From: an uncultured Bacilli bacterium
GTDB lineage: Bacteria > Bacillota_I > Bacilli_A > RF39 > UBA660
Length of the DNA stretch: 64,000 bases
Assembly: GCA_910584305.1 (NCBI GenBank)
Contig: CAJTZW010000004.1
Location: forward strand, 1 to 64,000
Reading direction: 5' to 3'
Part shown: piece after piece, positions 40,401 to 49,519 of the stretch
How positions within the stretch are numbered: position 1 is the stretch's first letter
Layout of the letters: each line of letters opens with the position of its first letter
Translations under genes and position numbers: made by a program
The notes under the pieces: model-generated
Told to the model about the DNA's origin: nothing
Database searches by the model: none
Seen by the model: the letters and a program-made list of their open reading frames with translations, nothing else

Positions 40401-42881
40401 ATGAATAAAAAGGATTATAAACTTGTAGCAATTATTTTAGCAATAATTAGTGGAACAATATTATTTCTTACAAAAGGTCATTATTTATATGGGAGTACAA
40501 CAGACTGGATAACGCAGCATTATAGAATCCCAGAATATTTTAGAAACTTGTTTTATGAAACACATAATCTTTTTCCAAATTTTGCATTTCATTTAGGGGC
40601 CGGGCAAAATATATTTTATTTATCGTATTATGGATTATTTAGCCCTATCATTTTATTATCATATCTATTTCCATTTATATCTATGCAAAATTATATTATA
40701 GGAAGTACCATCATTTCTTTATTTATAAGTATTTTTCTTTTTTATAGATGGCTTCGTACAAAATACAATACAAAAATGACATTTATTCTGACATGCTTGT
40801 TTGCTTTTGCTACGCCACTACTATTTCATAGCCATAGACACATTATGTTTATGAATTACATGCCTTTTTTAATTATGGGATTTATGGGAGTAGATGCATA
40901 TTTTGAAGAAAGAAAAAAGATACTCCTAACGATTAGTGTATTTCTGTTGATTATGACGAGCTATTTCTTTAGTGTATCTGGAATTGTGGCACTTATTATC
41001 TATGGAATTTATAAGTATATTGAAATAAATCCAAAGCCAAAATTGGTATCTTTTATAAGAGAAGGAATTTCTTTTTCATTCCCATTTATCGTAGCAGTTT
41101 TAATGTCTGGCATTTTATTATTTCCTACATTATATACAATTATGTCAGGGAGAGTAGAAGGATCCTCCATTACCTTACCACAACTATTATTTCCAAAATT
41201 AATTTTAACAGATGTTTTGTATGGCGGATATTCCTTTGGACTTACATCATTATTATTACTAGGTGTAATTGTAGGAATTCTTTCCAAGGAAAAGGGTATT
41301 AGATTCCTTTCTATTATAATGGCATTACTGATTGCTTTTCCAATCTTTATATACATATTAAATGGGGGTATGTATATTAATGGAAAAGTACTAATCCCAT
41401 TTTTACCAATCGCTATATTCTGTGTTGGATATACAATGCAATTAAGAAAAATAGCTATGAGAGAATTACTCTTATTTATCTTACTATCTTTATTCATCAT
41501 TTTTATGAATTACAATAATGCAATTGTTTACTTATTTGTACTAGATGTTATTTTAACGATTATAGCAGTCCAAATAAAAAATATAAAACAAATCACATGG
41601 ATATTACCAATTGTCACACTCATCATTGTCTTTGCAGGCTCAATTTCTTCAAATATGAAAGACACATTAGCAGAACCTGAAGAATACTTGTATAAGGAAG
41701 CTTTAGAATACATAAATGAAGACACTACCTTTTTTAGAACAAATAATTTATATAATAATCTATATAGTATTAATCAAGTGTTTGACAATGATTTTTATAC
41801 GATCAGTATTTATTCTTCTACTTCAAGTCCCTATTATAAAGATTATTATAAAAATGACATGAATAATGAATTTGAGTACCGTTCGAGGGAAATTCTTGCA
41901 ACTACAAAAAATCTATTAAGTAATATTTATCTTGGAAATAAATATATAATAGCTGACTCATATCAAGGTGCTGGATATGAAAAAGAATATGAAGGCAAAT
42001 TAAATGTATATAAAAATGAAAATGTCTTTAGTATAGGGTATGCAACAAAAAATATTATGAGTGAAAAGGAATACGAATCGCTTCCTTATCCATATAATAT
42101 AGATGCTTTATTACACTATACTATTGTAAAAGAAGATATGGAAAATGTATATGAACCTAAAATAAAAAAGATAGAATTAGATACCCATGTACAAAATAGT
42201 GAAGTAGAGTATCAAGAAATACAAAAAGGCTATCATATTGAATCTTCTAAACAAGGGAGTCGATTATTACTTGGTATTCAAAACATGAATGACTTGAAAG
42301 ATAAAATCCTTTTAATTAAATTTACAATTCAAAATAAATCAAATATAGATCGTTACATTACTATAAATGATGTTAAAAATAAGGTAACAACCAAAAACTG
42401 GAAATATCATAATGAGAACTATACTTTCGAATATACACTTGCGGAAAGTGATATATCTACTTTAGATATTGGTTTTTCAAAGGGAAAGTTTGACATTGTG
42501 GATATTGAATGTTATGTATTGGATACAAAAGATGTTTTATCGATAGAGAAAAATATGCATAGTCCATTAATAATAGATAAAGAGAAAACAAAAGGAGACT
42601 ATATCGAAGGAACAATTGATGTAGAATATGATGGATACTTTAGTATCTCTATACCATATGATTCTGGTTTTAAAATCTTTGTGGATAGTAAAGAAATAAA
42701 ATATGAAAAGGTAAATCAGAATTTTATTGGCTTTGCAATAGAAAAGGGAGAACATAAAATTCAGATGGAATACACATCCCCTTGGTCTATATTCGGAAAA
42801 TATGTATCATGCTTTGGACTTATTGGATTTATTGTCATAATTTTGTGTCAATATAGAAAAACTTGCAATAATAGAGAATAA
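40401..42881 (+). CDS. YfhO-family membrane glycosyltransferase-like protein
   Basis: The 826-residue protein has about 10-12 membrane helices in its first 420 residues (TDWITQHYRIPEYFRNLFYE loop near residue 35, FHLGAGQNIFYLSYYGLFSP), then a long outer domain and a final membrane helix (about 800-820). This is the YfhO plan. In Bacillus and Listeria, YfhO is a GT-C type enzyme that moves sugars onto lipoteichoic acid outside the membrane. AGGAGAGGTG precedes the ATG. It is a single-gene unit. Confidence 0.85.
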   Translation: MNKKDYKLVAIILAIISGTILFLTKGHYLYGSTTDWITQHYRIPEYFRNLFYETHNLFPNFAFHLGAGQNIFYLSYYGLFSPIILLSYLFPFISMQNYIIGSTIISLFISIFLFYRWLRTKYNTKMTFILTCLFAFATPLLFHSHRHIMFMNYMPFLIMGFMGVDAYFEERKKILLTISVFLLIMTSYFFSVSGIVALIIYGIYKYIEINPKPKLVSFIREGISFSFPFIVAVLMSGILLFPTLYTIMSGRVEGSSITLPQLLFPKLILTDVLYGGYSFGLTSLLLLGVIVGILSKEKGIRFLSIIMALLIAFPIFIYILNGGMYINGKVLIPFLPIAIFCVGYTMQLRKIAMRELLLFILLSLFIIFMNYNNAIVYLFVLDVILTIIAVQIKNIKQITWILPIVTLIIVFAGSISSNMKDTLAEPEEYLYKEALEYINEDTTFFRTNNLYNNLYSINQVFDNDFYTISIYSSTSSPYYKDYYKNDMNNEFEYRSREILATTKNLLSNIYLGNKYIIADSYQGAGYEKEYEGKLNVYKNENVFSIGYATKNIMSEKEYESLPYPYNIDALLHYTIVKEDMENVYEPKIKKIELDTHVQNSEVEYQEIQKGYHIESSKQGSRLLLGIQNMNDLKDKILLIKFTIQNKSNIDRYITINDVKNKVTTKNWKYHNENYTFEYTLAESDISTLDIGFSKGKFDIVDIECYVLDTKDVLSIEKNMHSPLIIDKEKTKGDYIEGTIDVEYDGYFSISIPYDSGFKIFVDSKEIKYEKVNQNFIGFAIEKGEHKIQMEYTSPWSIFGKYVSCFGLIGFIVIILCQYRKTCNNRE

Positions 42882-42890
42882 AAAGAAAGA

Positions 42891-42944
42891 AAATACAGAT
42901 TTAATAAATTTGTTAGACAAATTGTTATAATCTGTATTTTTTTT
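42891..42944 (+). terminator. Terminator with nested hairpin
   Basis: AAATACAGATT pairs with AATCTGTATTT; inside, AATTTGT pairs with ACAAATT. A T-run closes it. Confidence 0.75.
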
Positions 42945-43016
42945 AATACAAAATTATAAAAACATCGATTTGAAGTCTATGAGCATCTTGTGTAATATGC
43001 CCTTTGAGGTGAATTT

Positions 43017-43976
43017 ATGATAGAAGAACTACTAGATTTAAAATACGATTTTGTATTTAAAGAATTATTTTCAAGAGAAGCATGTAGACCATACCTAGCG
43101 ACTATTATTCATATATGTACAGGAATTGATAAGGAGTATTTATTAGAGAATATGGTACTGAGGAATACCAATATCCCAATTAGTATGCAATATGAGAAAA
43201 GGAGTAGTAGTGATATTTTAGTTCAAATTGAAAACGGATTCATTAATATCGAAATGAACCGAGAACTAACAAAAGAAACTGTTAACAAAAATAATTATTA
43301 TATCAGTACATACAGAAATAGAGAATATGAGGTAGGAGGACGATTCATAAGTGATACAGTATATATTCAAATAAATATTGATAATTATCAAAGATTTAAA
43401 GAAGAAAGATTTATATATAAAGTACAATTATTAGAAAAAGAAAGTTTAGAAATAGCGGACGATAATTTAATAATTTATCATATAAATCTAGCATATTTAA
43501 AAAACAAATGCTATAATGAGCTCAACAACGAAGAACAAGAGTTTCTGCTTTTTATAGAGCATAACAAAGAGAAATTAGAAGAAATTTATAAAGAAAATAG
43601 TGAAGAAAGAATAGTGGTGAGAGAATTAATGAAGATGTGGTTTGATGAAAATATGATTTTACGATATGATGAAGAACAATATCGAAAAAATGTGCAAGAA
43701 GAACTATTAGAAAGAGGAATCCAAGAGGGAGTGGAAAAAGGGCTGCAAGAAGCAAAAGAGAAAGCTCTAAAAGAAGGGCTAGAACAAGGATTAGAACAGG
43801 GATTAGAGCAAGGATTAGAGCAAGGAATAGAACAAGGAATAGAACAAGGCATTGAACAAAGAAATATAGAAATTGCTAAAAAAATGCTAGAACAAGACTA
43901 TAACTATGATATTAATTCAATTGCGGAAATTACAGGACTCTCTAGAAAAACTTTAAAAGCATTACAAACAAAGTGA
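43017..43976 (+). CDS. Rpn-type PD-(D/E)XK nuclease family protein
   Basis: The 319 residues match the Rpn/transposase-like PD-(D/E)XK family: LDLKYDFVFKELF at the start, Asp66 in SSSDILVQIENGFINIEMN, with the catalytic E-x-K/Q replaced by Glu79-Met-Asn81. RpnA-type proteins are DNA nucleases linked to recombination and, in E. coli, to phage defence. The unusual Asn makes activity uncertain. The C-terminal part is a coiled (GLEQ)n repeat, then a short helix-turn-helix-like end (DINSIAEITGLSRKTLKALQ). TTGAGGTGA precedes the ATG. Confidence 0.8.
   Translation: MIEELLDLKYDFVFKELFSREACRPYLATIIHICTGIDKEYLLENMVLRNTNIPISMQYEKRSSSDILVQIENGFINIEMNRELTKETVNKNNYYISTYRNREYEVGGRFISDTVYIQINIDNYQRFKEERFIYKVQLLEKESLEIADDNLIIYHINLAYLKNKCYNELNNEEQEFLLFIEHNKEKLEEIYKENSEERIVVRELMKMWFDENMILRYDEEQYRKNVQEELLERGIQEGVEKGLQEAKEKALKEGLEQGLEQGLEQGLEQGIEQGIEQGIEQRNIEIAKKMLEQDYNYDINSIAEITGLSRKTLKALQTK
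43776..43859 (+). repeat. Seven tandem 12-bp units encoding GLEQ/GIEQ
   Basis: The units run GGG CTA GAA CAA, GGA TTA GAA CAG and so on, seven times, encoding residues 254-281. Units 3 and 4 are identical, as are units 5 and 6, which suggests recent copy-number change. Confidence 0.95.
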
Positions 43977-43989
43977 TAATATATTAATT

Positions 43990-44013
43990 AGAAGAGAAGA
44001 CCTCTTCTTTTTT
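43990..44013 (+). terminator. Terminator
   Basis: AGAAGAG-AAGAC-CTCTTCT followed by TTTTT. Confidence 0.85.
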
Positions 44014-44029
44014 GTAAAATTTTTATATT

Positions 44030-44056
44030 TTAGCACTCATATATTGACAATGCTAA
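44030..44056 (+). promoter_or_regulatory. CIRCE operator 1
   Basis: TTAGCACTC-N9-CAATGCTAA: the left arm is the perfect consensus and the right arm matches 7 of 9. It overlaps the -35 box, so HrcA binding would block polymerase. Confidence 0.88.
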
Positions 44057-44072
44057 CATATACTAGTATAAT
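44044..44072 (+). promoter_or_regulatory. Promoter of the hrcA-grpE-dnaK operon
   Basis: TTGACA and TATAAT are 17 bases apart, both perfect consensus boxes. Confidence 0.92.
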
Positions 44073-44076
44073 GAAG

Positions 44077-44103
44077 GTGGCACTAGAGAAGACGGAGTGC
44101 TAA
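44077..44103 (+). promoter_or_regulatory. CIRCE operator 2
   Basis: GTGGCACTA-N9-GAGTGCTAA: the right arm is perfect and the left arm matches 6 of 9. It lies between the transcription start and the hrcA ribosome site. Confidence 0.8.
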
Positions 44104-44113
44104 AGGTGATAAA

Positions 44114-45115
44114 ATGATAAACGAAAGGCAGACAGAATTATTAAAGTTAATTGTTGAGGATTATATCAAAACGGCAAGACCTGTTAGCTCGAAGTCACTA
44201 TGTGAAACCCTAAATTGTTCAAGTGCAACAATTCGAAATGAAATGAGTTTTCTAGAGGATATGGAACTTCTTGAGAAAACACATACATCTTCTGGTCGTG
44301 TACCCAGTGAAAAAGGATACAGATATTATGTCGATAATATTATGAAACCAAAAGAACTTACAGGGGAAGATATGCTAAATTTACAAACAGTATTTAGCAA
44401 TAAATCATTAGTTCTTAGTGATGCAATTACAAGAAGTATGGAAATTATTTCCGATCTAACCAATTATACTTCTATTGTACTTGGAGGTTCTTCCAAAGAT
44501 AACTTAATTAGTAAAGTCGAGGTAGTTCCTACAAGTGAAACAAATTTGGTTGCAATTGTAGTCACAGACAGGGGACATGTGGAGCATAGAAATGTAACCT
44601 TGGATGAAAAAGTTTCACTTGTAGAGATTAAGCAGACCGTTGATTTGATTAATAAGTTTATCGTTGGAACTCCAATTGATGAAGTAAGTATGAAGCTAGA
44701 GTTTGAGGTAAAACCACGCATTGGTGAAAGCGTAAAGCAACAAAGAGCTGTTTATGATGCTTTATACAATGTCTTTAATGACCTTAGCAATGATGCAACA
44801 GTACATGTCAATCGGCCAAGTAATATTTTAAAAGAACCTGAATTCTATAATAATATGGAGAAAATTCAAAACATTTTGGAAAAATTTGAGGACAAAGAAT
44901 TTGTTAGAAATATTCAGCAAGATGATGAAGCAAATGATGGTGGAATTAATATTTATATTGGAAGCGAAAGCGAATTTGATGATGATGTTGCTATCATTAA
45001 AACCAATTATAATATTAATGGAGAAGAAGGAACCATTGCTTTAATTGGCCCAAAACGCATGGAGTATGATCGTGTAACGGCACTACTCAATTATATTAAA
45101 GAAAATATTGAATAA
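44114..45115 (+). CDS. hrcA: Heat-inducible transcription repressor HrcA
   Basis: HrcA binds CIRCE and shuts off chaperone genes when GroEL is free. The 333 residues match the family: an N-terminal winged helix (ERQTELLKLIVEDYIKTARPVSSKSL, CSSATIRNEMSFLEDMELLEKTHTSSGRVPSEKGYRYYVD), a GAF-like domain and the closing IALIGPKRMEYDRVTALLNYI. It is the first gene of the operon and two CIRCE copies lie upstream, so it is autoregulated. AAGGTGAT precedes the ATG. Confidence 0.97.
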   Translation: MINERQTELLKLIVEDYIKTARPVSSKSLCETLNCSSATIRNEMSFLEDMELLEKTHTSSGRVPSEKGYRYYVDNIMKPKELTGEDMLNLQTVFSNKSLVLSDAITRSMEIISDLTNYTSIVLGGSSKDNLISKVEVVPTSETNLVAIVVTDRGHVEHRNVTLDEKVSLVEIKQTVDLINKFIVGTPIDEVSMKLEFEVKPRIGESVKQQRAVYDALYNVFNDLSNDATVHVNRPSNILKEPEFYNNMEKIQNILEKFEDKEFVRNIQQDDEANDGGINIYIGSESEFDDDVAIIKTNYNINGEEGTIALIGPKRMEYDRVTALLNYIKENIE

Positions 45116-45160
45116 AAATAAGAATAGGTGAACATAATAGAATGTTCAAAGGAGAGTAAT

Positions 45161-45796
45161 ATGGAAGAAAAGGAAAATCTTGAACAGAAGAAGACTTGTC
45201 ATTGTGATGAATCATGTGAATGCAATCAAGAATGCACTTGTGAAGACTGTCAGTGTGACAGTGAAGAGTGTCATGATGGTGACTGTGGATGTTCTGAAAC
45301 TCCACATAAGAAGGATAAAAAGGATAAGAAAGATAAACATAAAGAACAGATCAAAGAACTAGAAGAAAAGATTAAAGAATTAGAAACGAAAGTCCTGGCT
45401 AGTCAAGCCGAAATGATTAATTATCGCAAACGTAAGGACGAGGAAATGTCTCGTATGTTAAAATATGCAAACGAAGATATTGTAACAGAATTGTTGCAAA
45501 CCATTGATAACTTTGAAAGAGCAATTAAAATGGATGACGATAATTTAGAAGATGAAGTTTCTAAATTCTTGCAAGGATTTAAAATGATTTATTGTAATCT
45601 AGTAAGTGTGCTTGAAAAATATGAAGTAAAAGCCATTGATGGTGTAAGTAAAGAATTTGATCCAACGTACCATCAAGCAGTCATGACAGAACATGTGGAT
45701 GGTATGGAACCAGGAATGATAATTGAAGTATTACAAAAAGGCTATTTATTAAAAGATAAAGTAATTCGACCTGCTATGGTCAAAGTAAGTGAATAA
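45161..45796 (+). CDS. grpE: Nucleotide exchange factor GrpE with cysteine-rich N-terminus
   Basis: GrpE releases ADP from DnaK. Residues about 55-211 of this 211-residue protein are a normal GrpE: a long coiled coil (EELEEKIKELETKVLASQAEMINYRKRKDEEM) and the head ending GYLLKDKVIRPAMVKVSE. Residues 13-44 are unusual: 11 cysteines, including five CxC pairs (CHC, CEC, CTC, CQC, CGC), with Asp/Glu between, then a KKDKKDKKDK stretch. This looks like a metal-binding or redox segment. AAGGAG precedes the chosen ATG; a frame extension upstream has no ribosome site. Confidence 0.95.
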   Translation: MEEKENLEQKKTCHCDESCECNQECTCEDCQCDSEECHDGDCGCSETPHKKDKKDKKDKHKEQIKELEEKIKELETKVLASQAEMINYRKRKDEEMSRMLKYANEDIVTELLQTIDNFERAIKMDDDNLEDEVSKFLQGFKMIYCNLVSVLEKYEVKAIDGVSKEFDPTYHQAVMTEHVDGMEPGMIIEVLQKGYLLKDKVIRPAMVKVSE

Positions 45797-45814
45797 AAGA
45801 GAGGATGATTATAT

Positions 45815-47641
45815 ATGAGTAAAACAATAGGAATTGACTTAGGAACCACAAATAGTTGTGTTTCTGTATATGAAGGTGGAGAAGCAAAAGTAATTGCAAA
45901 TCCAGAAGGTCTTAGAACGACAGCTTCTGTAGTAGCATTTAAAAATGGCGAAATCATTGTTGGTCAAAAAGCAAAAAATCAAATGATTACTAACCCAGAG
46001 GTTGTATATTCGATTAAAAGAAAAATGGGTACTAGTGAGAAAGTCCATGTAAATGGCAAAGATTATACTCCTGAAGAAATTAGTGCTATGATTTTAAGTG
46101 ATTTAAAGGCAAGTGCAGAAGCATACCTTGGAGAAACAGTTACAAAAGCAGTTATTACAGTTCCAGCATACTTTAATGATGCACAACGTCAAGCAACAAA
46201 GAATGCTGGTAAAATTGCAGGACTTGAGGTGGAACGTATTATTAACGAGCCAACTGCTGCTGCTTTAGCTTATGGTCTTGATAAACAAGATAAAAATGAA
46301 AGAGTTCTGGTATATGACCTTGGAGGAGGTACATTCGACGTATCTATCTTGGAGCTTGGAGATGGTGTATTTGAAGTACTTGCAACAAGTGGTAATAACC
46401 ACTTAGGTGGAGATGACTTTGATAATAAAGTAATGGATTACTTAGTAAGTGAGTTCAAGAAAGAAAATGGAGTAGACTTATCGAGTGATAAGATGGCTAT
46501 GCAACGTGTTAAGGATGCTGCAGAAAAGGCTAAGAAAGATTTATCTGGAATGTCACAGACAGAAGTATCACTTCCATTTATTTCACAAGGAGAAGCTGGG
46601 CCTATCCACTTGAATGTAACACTAACTAAAGCCAAATTTGATGAGCTTACTCGTGATTTAGTAGAATCTACATTAGAACCAGTTCGTAAAGCACTTAAAG
46701 ATGCGGGACTTACAAAAAATGATATTGATAAAGTATTATTGGTTGGTGGATCTACTCGTATTCCACGTGTTCAAGAAATTATTAAAGAAGAGCTTGGCAA
46801 AGAGCCATCTAAGGGAGTTAATCCAGATGAAGTTGTTGCTATGGGTGCAGCAATTCAAGGTGGAGTATTGACAGGAGAAGTTAATGATGTTGTGCTTCTT
46901 GACGTAACACCATTATCACTTGGTATTGAAACCATGGGTAGTGTTATGACTGTATTAATCCCAAGAAATACTACTATACCAACAAGTAAATCACAAGTAT
47001 TCTCAACTGCTGCTGACAATCAACCCGCTGTAGATATTCATGTTCTTCAAGGAGAACGTCCAATGGCTAGCGATAACAAAACACTTGGTAGATTCCAATT
47101 GACTGGAATTCCAGCAGCACCTCGTGGTGTGCCACAAATCGAAGTTACTTTTGATATTGATGCCAATGGTATTGTAAATGTTAAAGCAAAAGACCTTGGA
47201 ACAAATAAGGAACAAGCTATTACCATTACATCTTCAACCACTTTAACAGATGAAGAAATTGATAAGATGGTAAAGGAAGCTGAAGCAAATAAAGAAGCAG
47301 ATGCTCGTCGTAAAGAAGAAGCAGATGTTAAAAATGAAGCAGAACAACTTGTCTTCCAAACAGAAAAATCAATGAAAGATTTAGGTGACAAGATTGATGC
47401 AAAAGATAAAGAAAAAGCAGAATCAGAAATTAAGGGCTTAAAAGAAGCTTTAGAGAAAGGTAATGTAGAAGATATTAAATCAAAGAAAGATAAACTACAA
47501 GAAACTGCTATGGCCTTTGCCACTAAAGTATATGAAGAAGCTGCCAAAGCAAGTGAAGCAGGACAAGAAAGTGCTGAATCTGATACAACAACAGACAAAA
47601 AAGATGATGATGTGATTGATGCAGAATTCGAAGAAAAATAA
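45815..47641 (+). CDS. dnaK: Chaperone protein DnaK (Hsp70)
   Basis: DnaK is the ATP-driven Hsp70 chaperone. The 608 residues match Bacilli DnaK in length: IGIDLGTTNSCV, VPAYFNDAQRQATKNAGKIAGL, the phosphate loop VYDLGGGTFDVS, LVGGSTRIPRVQ, and the substrate domain with DVTPLSLGIETMG. The tail is rich in Asp, Glu and Lys. It lies 18 bases after grpE with AGAGGATGA upstream. Transcription comes from the CIRCE-controlled promoter; no additional CIRCE lies in front of it. Confidence 0.98.
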   Translation: MSKTIGIDLGTTNSCVSVYEGGEAKVIANPEGLRTTASVVAFKNGEIIVGQKAKNQMITNPEVVYSIKRKMGTSEKVHVNGKDYTPEEISAMILSDLKASAEAYLGETVTKAVITVPAYFNDAQRQATKNAGKIAGLEVERIINEPTAAALAYGLDKQDKNERVLVYDLGGGTFDVSILELGDGVFEVLATSGNNHLGGDDFDNKVMDYLVSEFKKENGVDLSSDKMAMQRVKDAAEKAKKDLSGMSQTEVSLPFISQGEAGPIHLNVTLTKAKFDELTRDLVESTLEPVRKALKDAGLTKNDIDKVLLVGGSTRIPRVQEIIKEELGKEPSKGVNPDEVVAMGAAIQGGVLTGEVNDVVLLDVTPLSLGIETMGSVMTVLIPRNTTIPTSKSQVFSTAADNQPAVDIHVLQGERPMASDNKTLGRFQLTGIPAAPRGVPQIEVTFDIDANGIVNVKAKDLGTNKEQAITITSSTTLTDEEIDKMVKEAEANKEADARRKEEADVKNEAEQLVFQTEKSMKDLGDKIDAKDKEKAESEIKGLKEALEKGNVEDIKSKKDKLQETAMAFATKVYEEAAKASEAGQESAESDTTTDKKDDDVIDAEFEEK

Positions 47642-47658
47642 CAAGGTAGTAACATATA

Positions 47659-47684
47659 AGAAGTTCTAGGTGACTAGAACTTCT
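47659..47684 (+). promoter_or_regulatory. Stable stem-loop with GNRA tetraloop after dnaK
   Basis: AGAAGTTCTAG-GTGA-CTAGAACTTCT gives an 11-bp stem with a GTGA tetraloop and no T-run. It is more likely an mRNA processing or stability element than a terminator. Confidence 0.65.
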
Positions 47685-47710
47685 GCTATATATAAATATA
47701 AGGAGAACAT

Positions 47711-49507
47711 ATGAAAGAACAAATAACGCGTGCTGAAGTAAATGAAAAAGATAAATGGGATTTAACCCCTATTTATGAAAATGACGAATTGTGGTATAAA
47801 GATTTAGAACTTGCCAAAGAAGAAATAAAAAAGGTAAGTAACTATACCTCGTTATTAGACAGTGCTTCTAATTTATTAGACTACATCACATATGATGAAA
47901 AAGTGGAGCGTTTATTATATAGACTTTATTACTATGCACATTTAAATAGCGATGCAGATACAACAGATACTGGGTATCAGAAAATGGTTAAATTAATAAC
48001 AGATACTATGAATGAATATAGTGAACTAGGATCATATATTACGCCTCTATTTATGAAAACAGATTATAGTGTTATTGAAGAATTCTATGAGAAAGAGCCA
48101 AAATTAAAAGAATATGAATTTAATATTCAAGACATGTATCGTTATCAAAAGCATACACTATCGGAAGAAAATGAAAAAATGTTGTCAATTTTATCCAGTA
48201 ATTTGTCAAATCCTTCAGAGACATACGAGGCACTTACAGACGCTGATATGAGGTATGGACATATTAAAGATGAGGAAGGAAAAGAAGTGGAATTAACTGA
48301 TAGCAATTATATGAAATATATCAGTTCCAAAAATAGAAATGTTCGAAAATCTACTTTTGATTTAATGTATGAGACATACGCATCGTATAAAAATACAATT
48401 ACATCAATTTATAATGGTGATATTGATAGCAATATAGCAATTGCTAAAATCAGAAATTATAATACTGCACGAGAGGCATCTTTATTTGGGGATAATGTTA
48501 CAACAGATATCTATGACAATTTAATTGATACAGTAAATAAAAACTTACATGTATTATATAAATATTATGATTTGAAAAAAGAAGTATTAGGAATTGATGA
48601 ATTGCACATGTACGATATATATGCAGATCTAATAGAGGTAGAAACAGATTCATATGAGTTTGAAGATGCTAAAGACTTAGTAATAGATGCTCTTAGTGTA
48701 CTTGGAGAAGATTATATTACCAATTTAAGGAAGGCATTTTCAGAAAGATGGATAGATATATATAATAATAAGGGAAAACGCAGTGGAGCATATTCAAGTG
48801 GCTTTTATGACACAAATCCGTATATTCTTTTGAACTACGAGAAACAATTAAAGGATGTTTCTACACTTGCCCATGAGCTAGGACATTCTATGCATACATA
48901 TTACTCTTGTAAAAATAATATGTATCAGTATTCAAGCTATAATATATTTGTTGCAGAAGTAGCATCTACTGTAAATGAATTGTTACTTGCTAAGTATATG
49001 CTAAAACATTCAGTGAAAAAAGAAGAAAAGTTATCGATTCTAAATCGTTTGATGGAATTATTTAAAGGAACAATCTTTAGACAAACAATGTTTGCTGAGT
49101 TTGAACGTGATATGTATGCAAAACGTGAGAATAAAGAGGCATTAACCAATGATGTTTTATGTGATGCATATTATGAACTAAATAAGAAGTATTTTGGTCC
49201 AAATGTTATTGCAGACGATGCAATCAAGTATGAATGGGAAAGAATTCCTCATTTCTACTATGGTTTCTATGTATATAAATATGCGATAGGGTTATCCGTA
49301 GCATGTTATATTGTAGATGGAATATTAAATAATAGAGAAAATGCGTTAGAAGATTATTTAAGCTTTTTAAAAACAGGCGGAAGCATGTATCCTGTAGACG
49401 AATTAAAAGTAGCAGGTGTAGATATATGTGATCCAAAAGTTGTAGAAAGCGCAATTCATATGTTTGACGAAACAATTGAAGAATTTAAAAACTTGATAAA
49501 TGAGTAA
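47711..49507 (+). CDS. pepF: Oligoendopeptidase F (copy 2), in the dnaK-dnaJ operon
   Basis: The 598 residues are a typical PepF/M3B zinc peptidase: EVNEKDKWDLTPIYENDELW at the start, the zinc site HELGH at residues 388-392 in VSTLAHELGHSMHTYYS, and the third ligand in FVAEVASTVNELLL. It is longer and closer to classical PepF than copy 1. AAGGAG precedes the ATG. dnaJ starts 12 bases after its stop. A peptidase between dnaK and dnaJ suggests stress-linked peptide breakdown; that link is inference. Confidence 0.94.
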   Translation: MKEQITRAEVNEKDKWDLTPIYENDELWYKDLELAKEEIKKVSNYTSLLDSASNLLDYITYDEKVERLLYRLYYYAHLNSDADTTDTGYQKMVKLITDTMNEYSELGSYITPLFMKTDYSVIEEFYEKEPKLKEYEFNIQDMYRYQKHTLSEENEKMLSILSSNLSNPSETYEALTDADMRYGHIKDEEGKEVELTDSNYMKYISSKNRNVRKSTFDLMYETYASYKNTITSIYNGDIDSNIAIAKIRNYNTAREASLFGDNVTTDIYDNLIDTVNKNLHVLYKYYDLKKEVLGIDELHMYDIYADLIEVETDSYEFEDAKDLVIDALSVLGEDYITNLRKAFSERWIDIYNNKGKRSGAYSSGFYDTNPYILLNYEKQLKDVSTLAHELGHSMHTYYSCKNNMYQYSSYNIFVAEVASTVNELLLAKYMLKHSVKKEEKLSILNRLMELFKGTIFRQTMFAEFERDMYAKRENKEALTNDVLCDAYYELNKKYFGPNVIADDAIKYEWERIPHFYYGFYVYKYAIGLSVACYIVDGILNNRENALEDYLSFLKTGGSMYPVDELKVAGVDICDPKVVESAIHMFDETIEEFKNLINE

Positions 49508-49519
49508 AGAAGGTGGAGT

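Noticed and set aside
41009..41500. 163-codon open frame on the minus strand
   Set aside because: Inside yfhO in the antisense direction; no ribosome site.
43776..43859. Short tandem repeats as a CRISPR-like array
   Set aside because: Units are in-frame 12-bp codons without spacers inside a protein gene.
45128..45160. Longer GrpE N-terminus from an upstream start
   Set aside because: AAGGAG lies in the extension and fits the downstream ATG; the extension itself has no ribosome site.
47047..47655. 202-codon open frame on the minus strand over dnaK
   Set aside because: It mirrors the dnaK tail; the Ser/Ala-rich product comes from reversed Glu/Ala/Lys codons.
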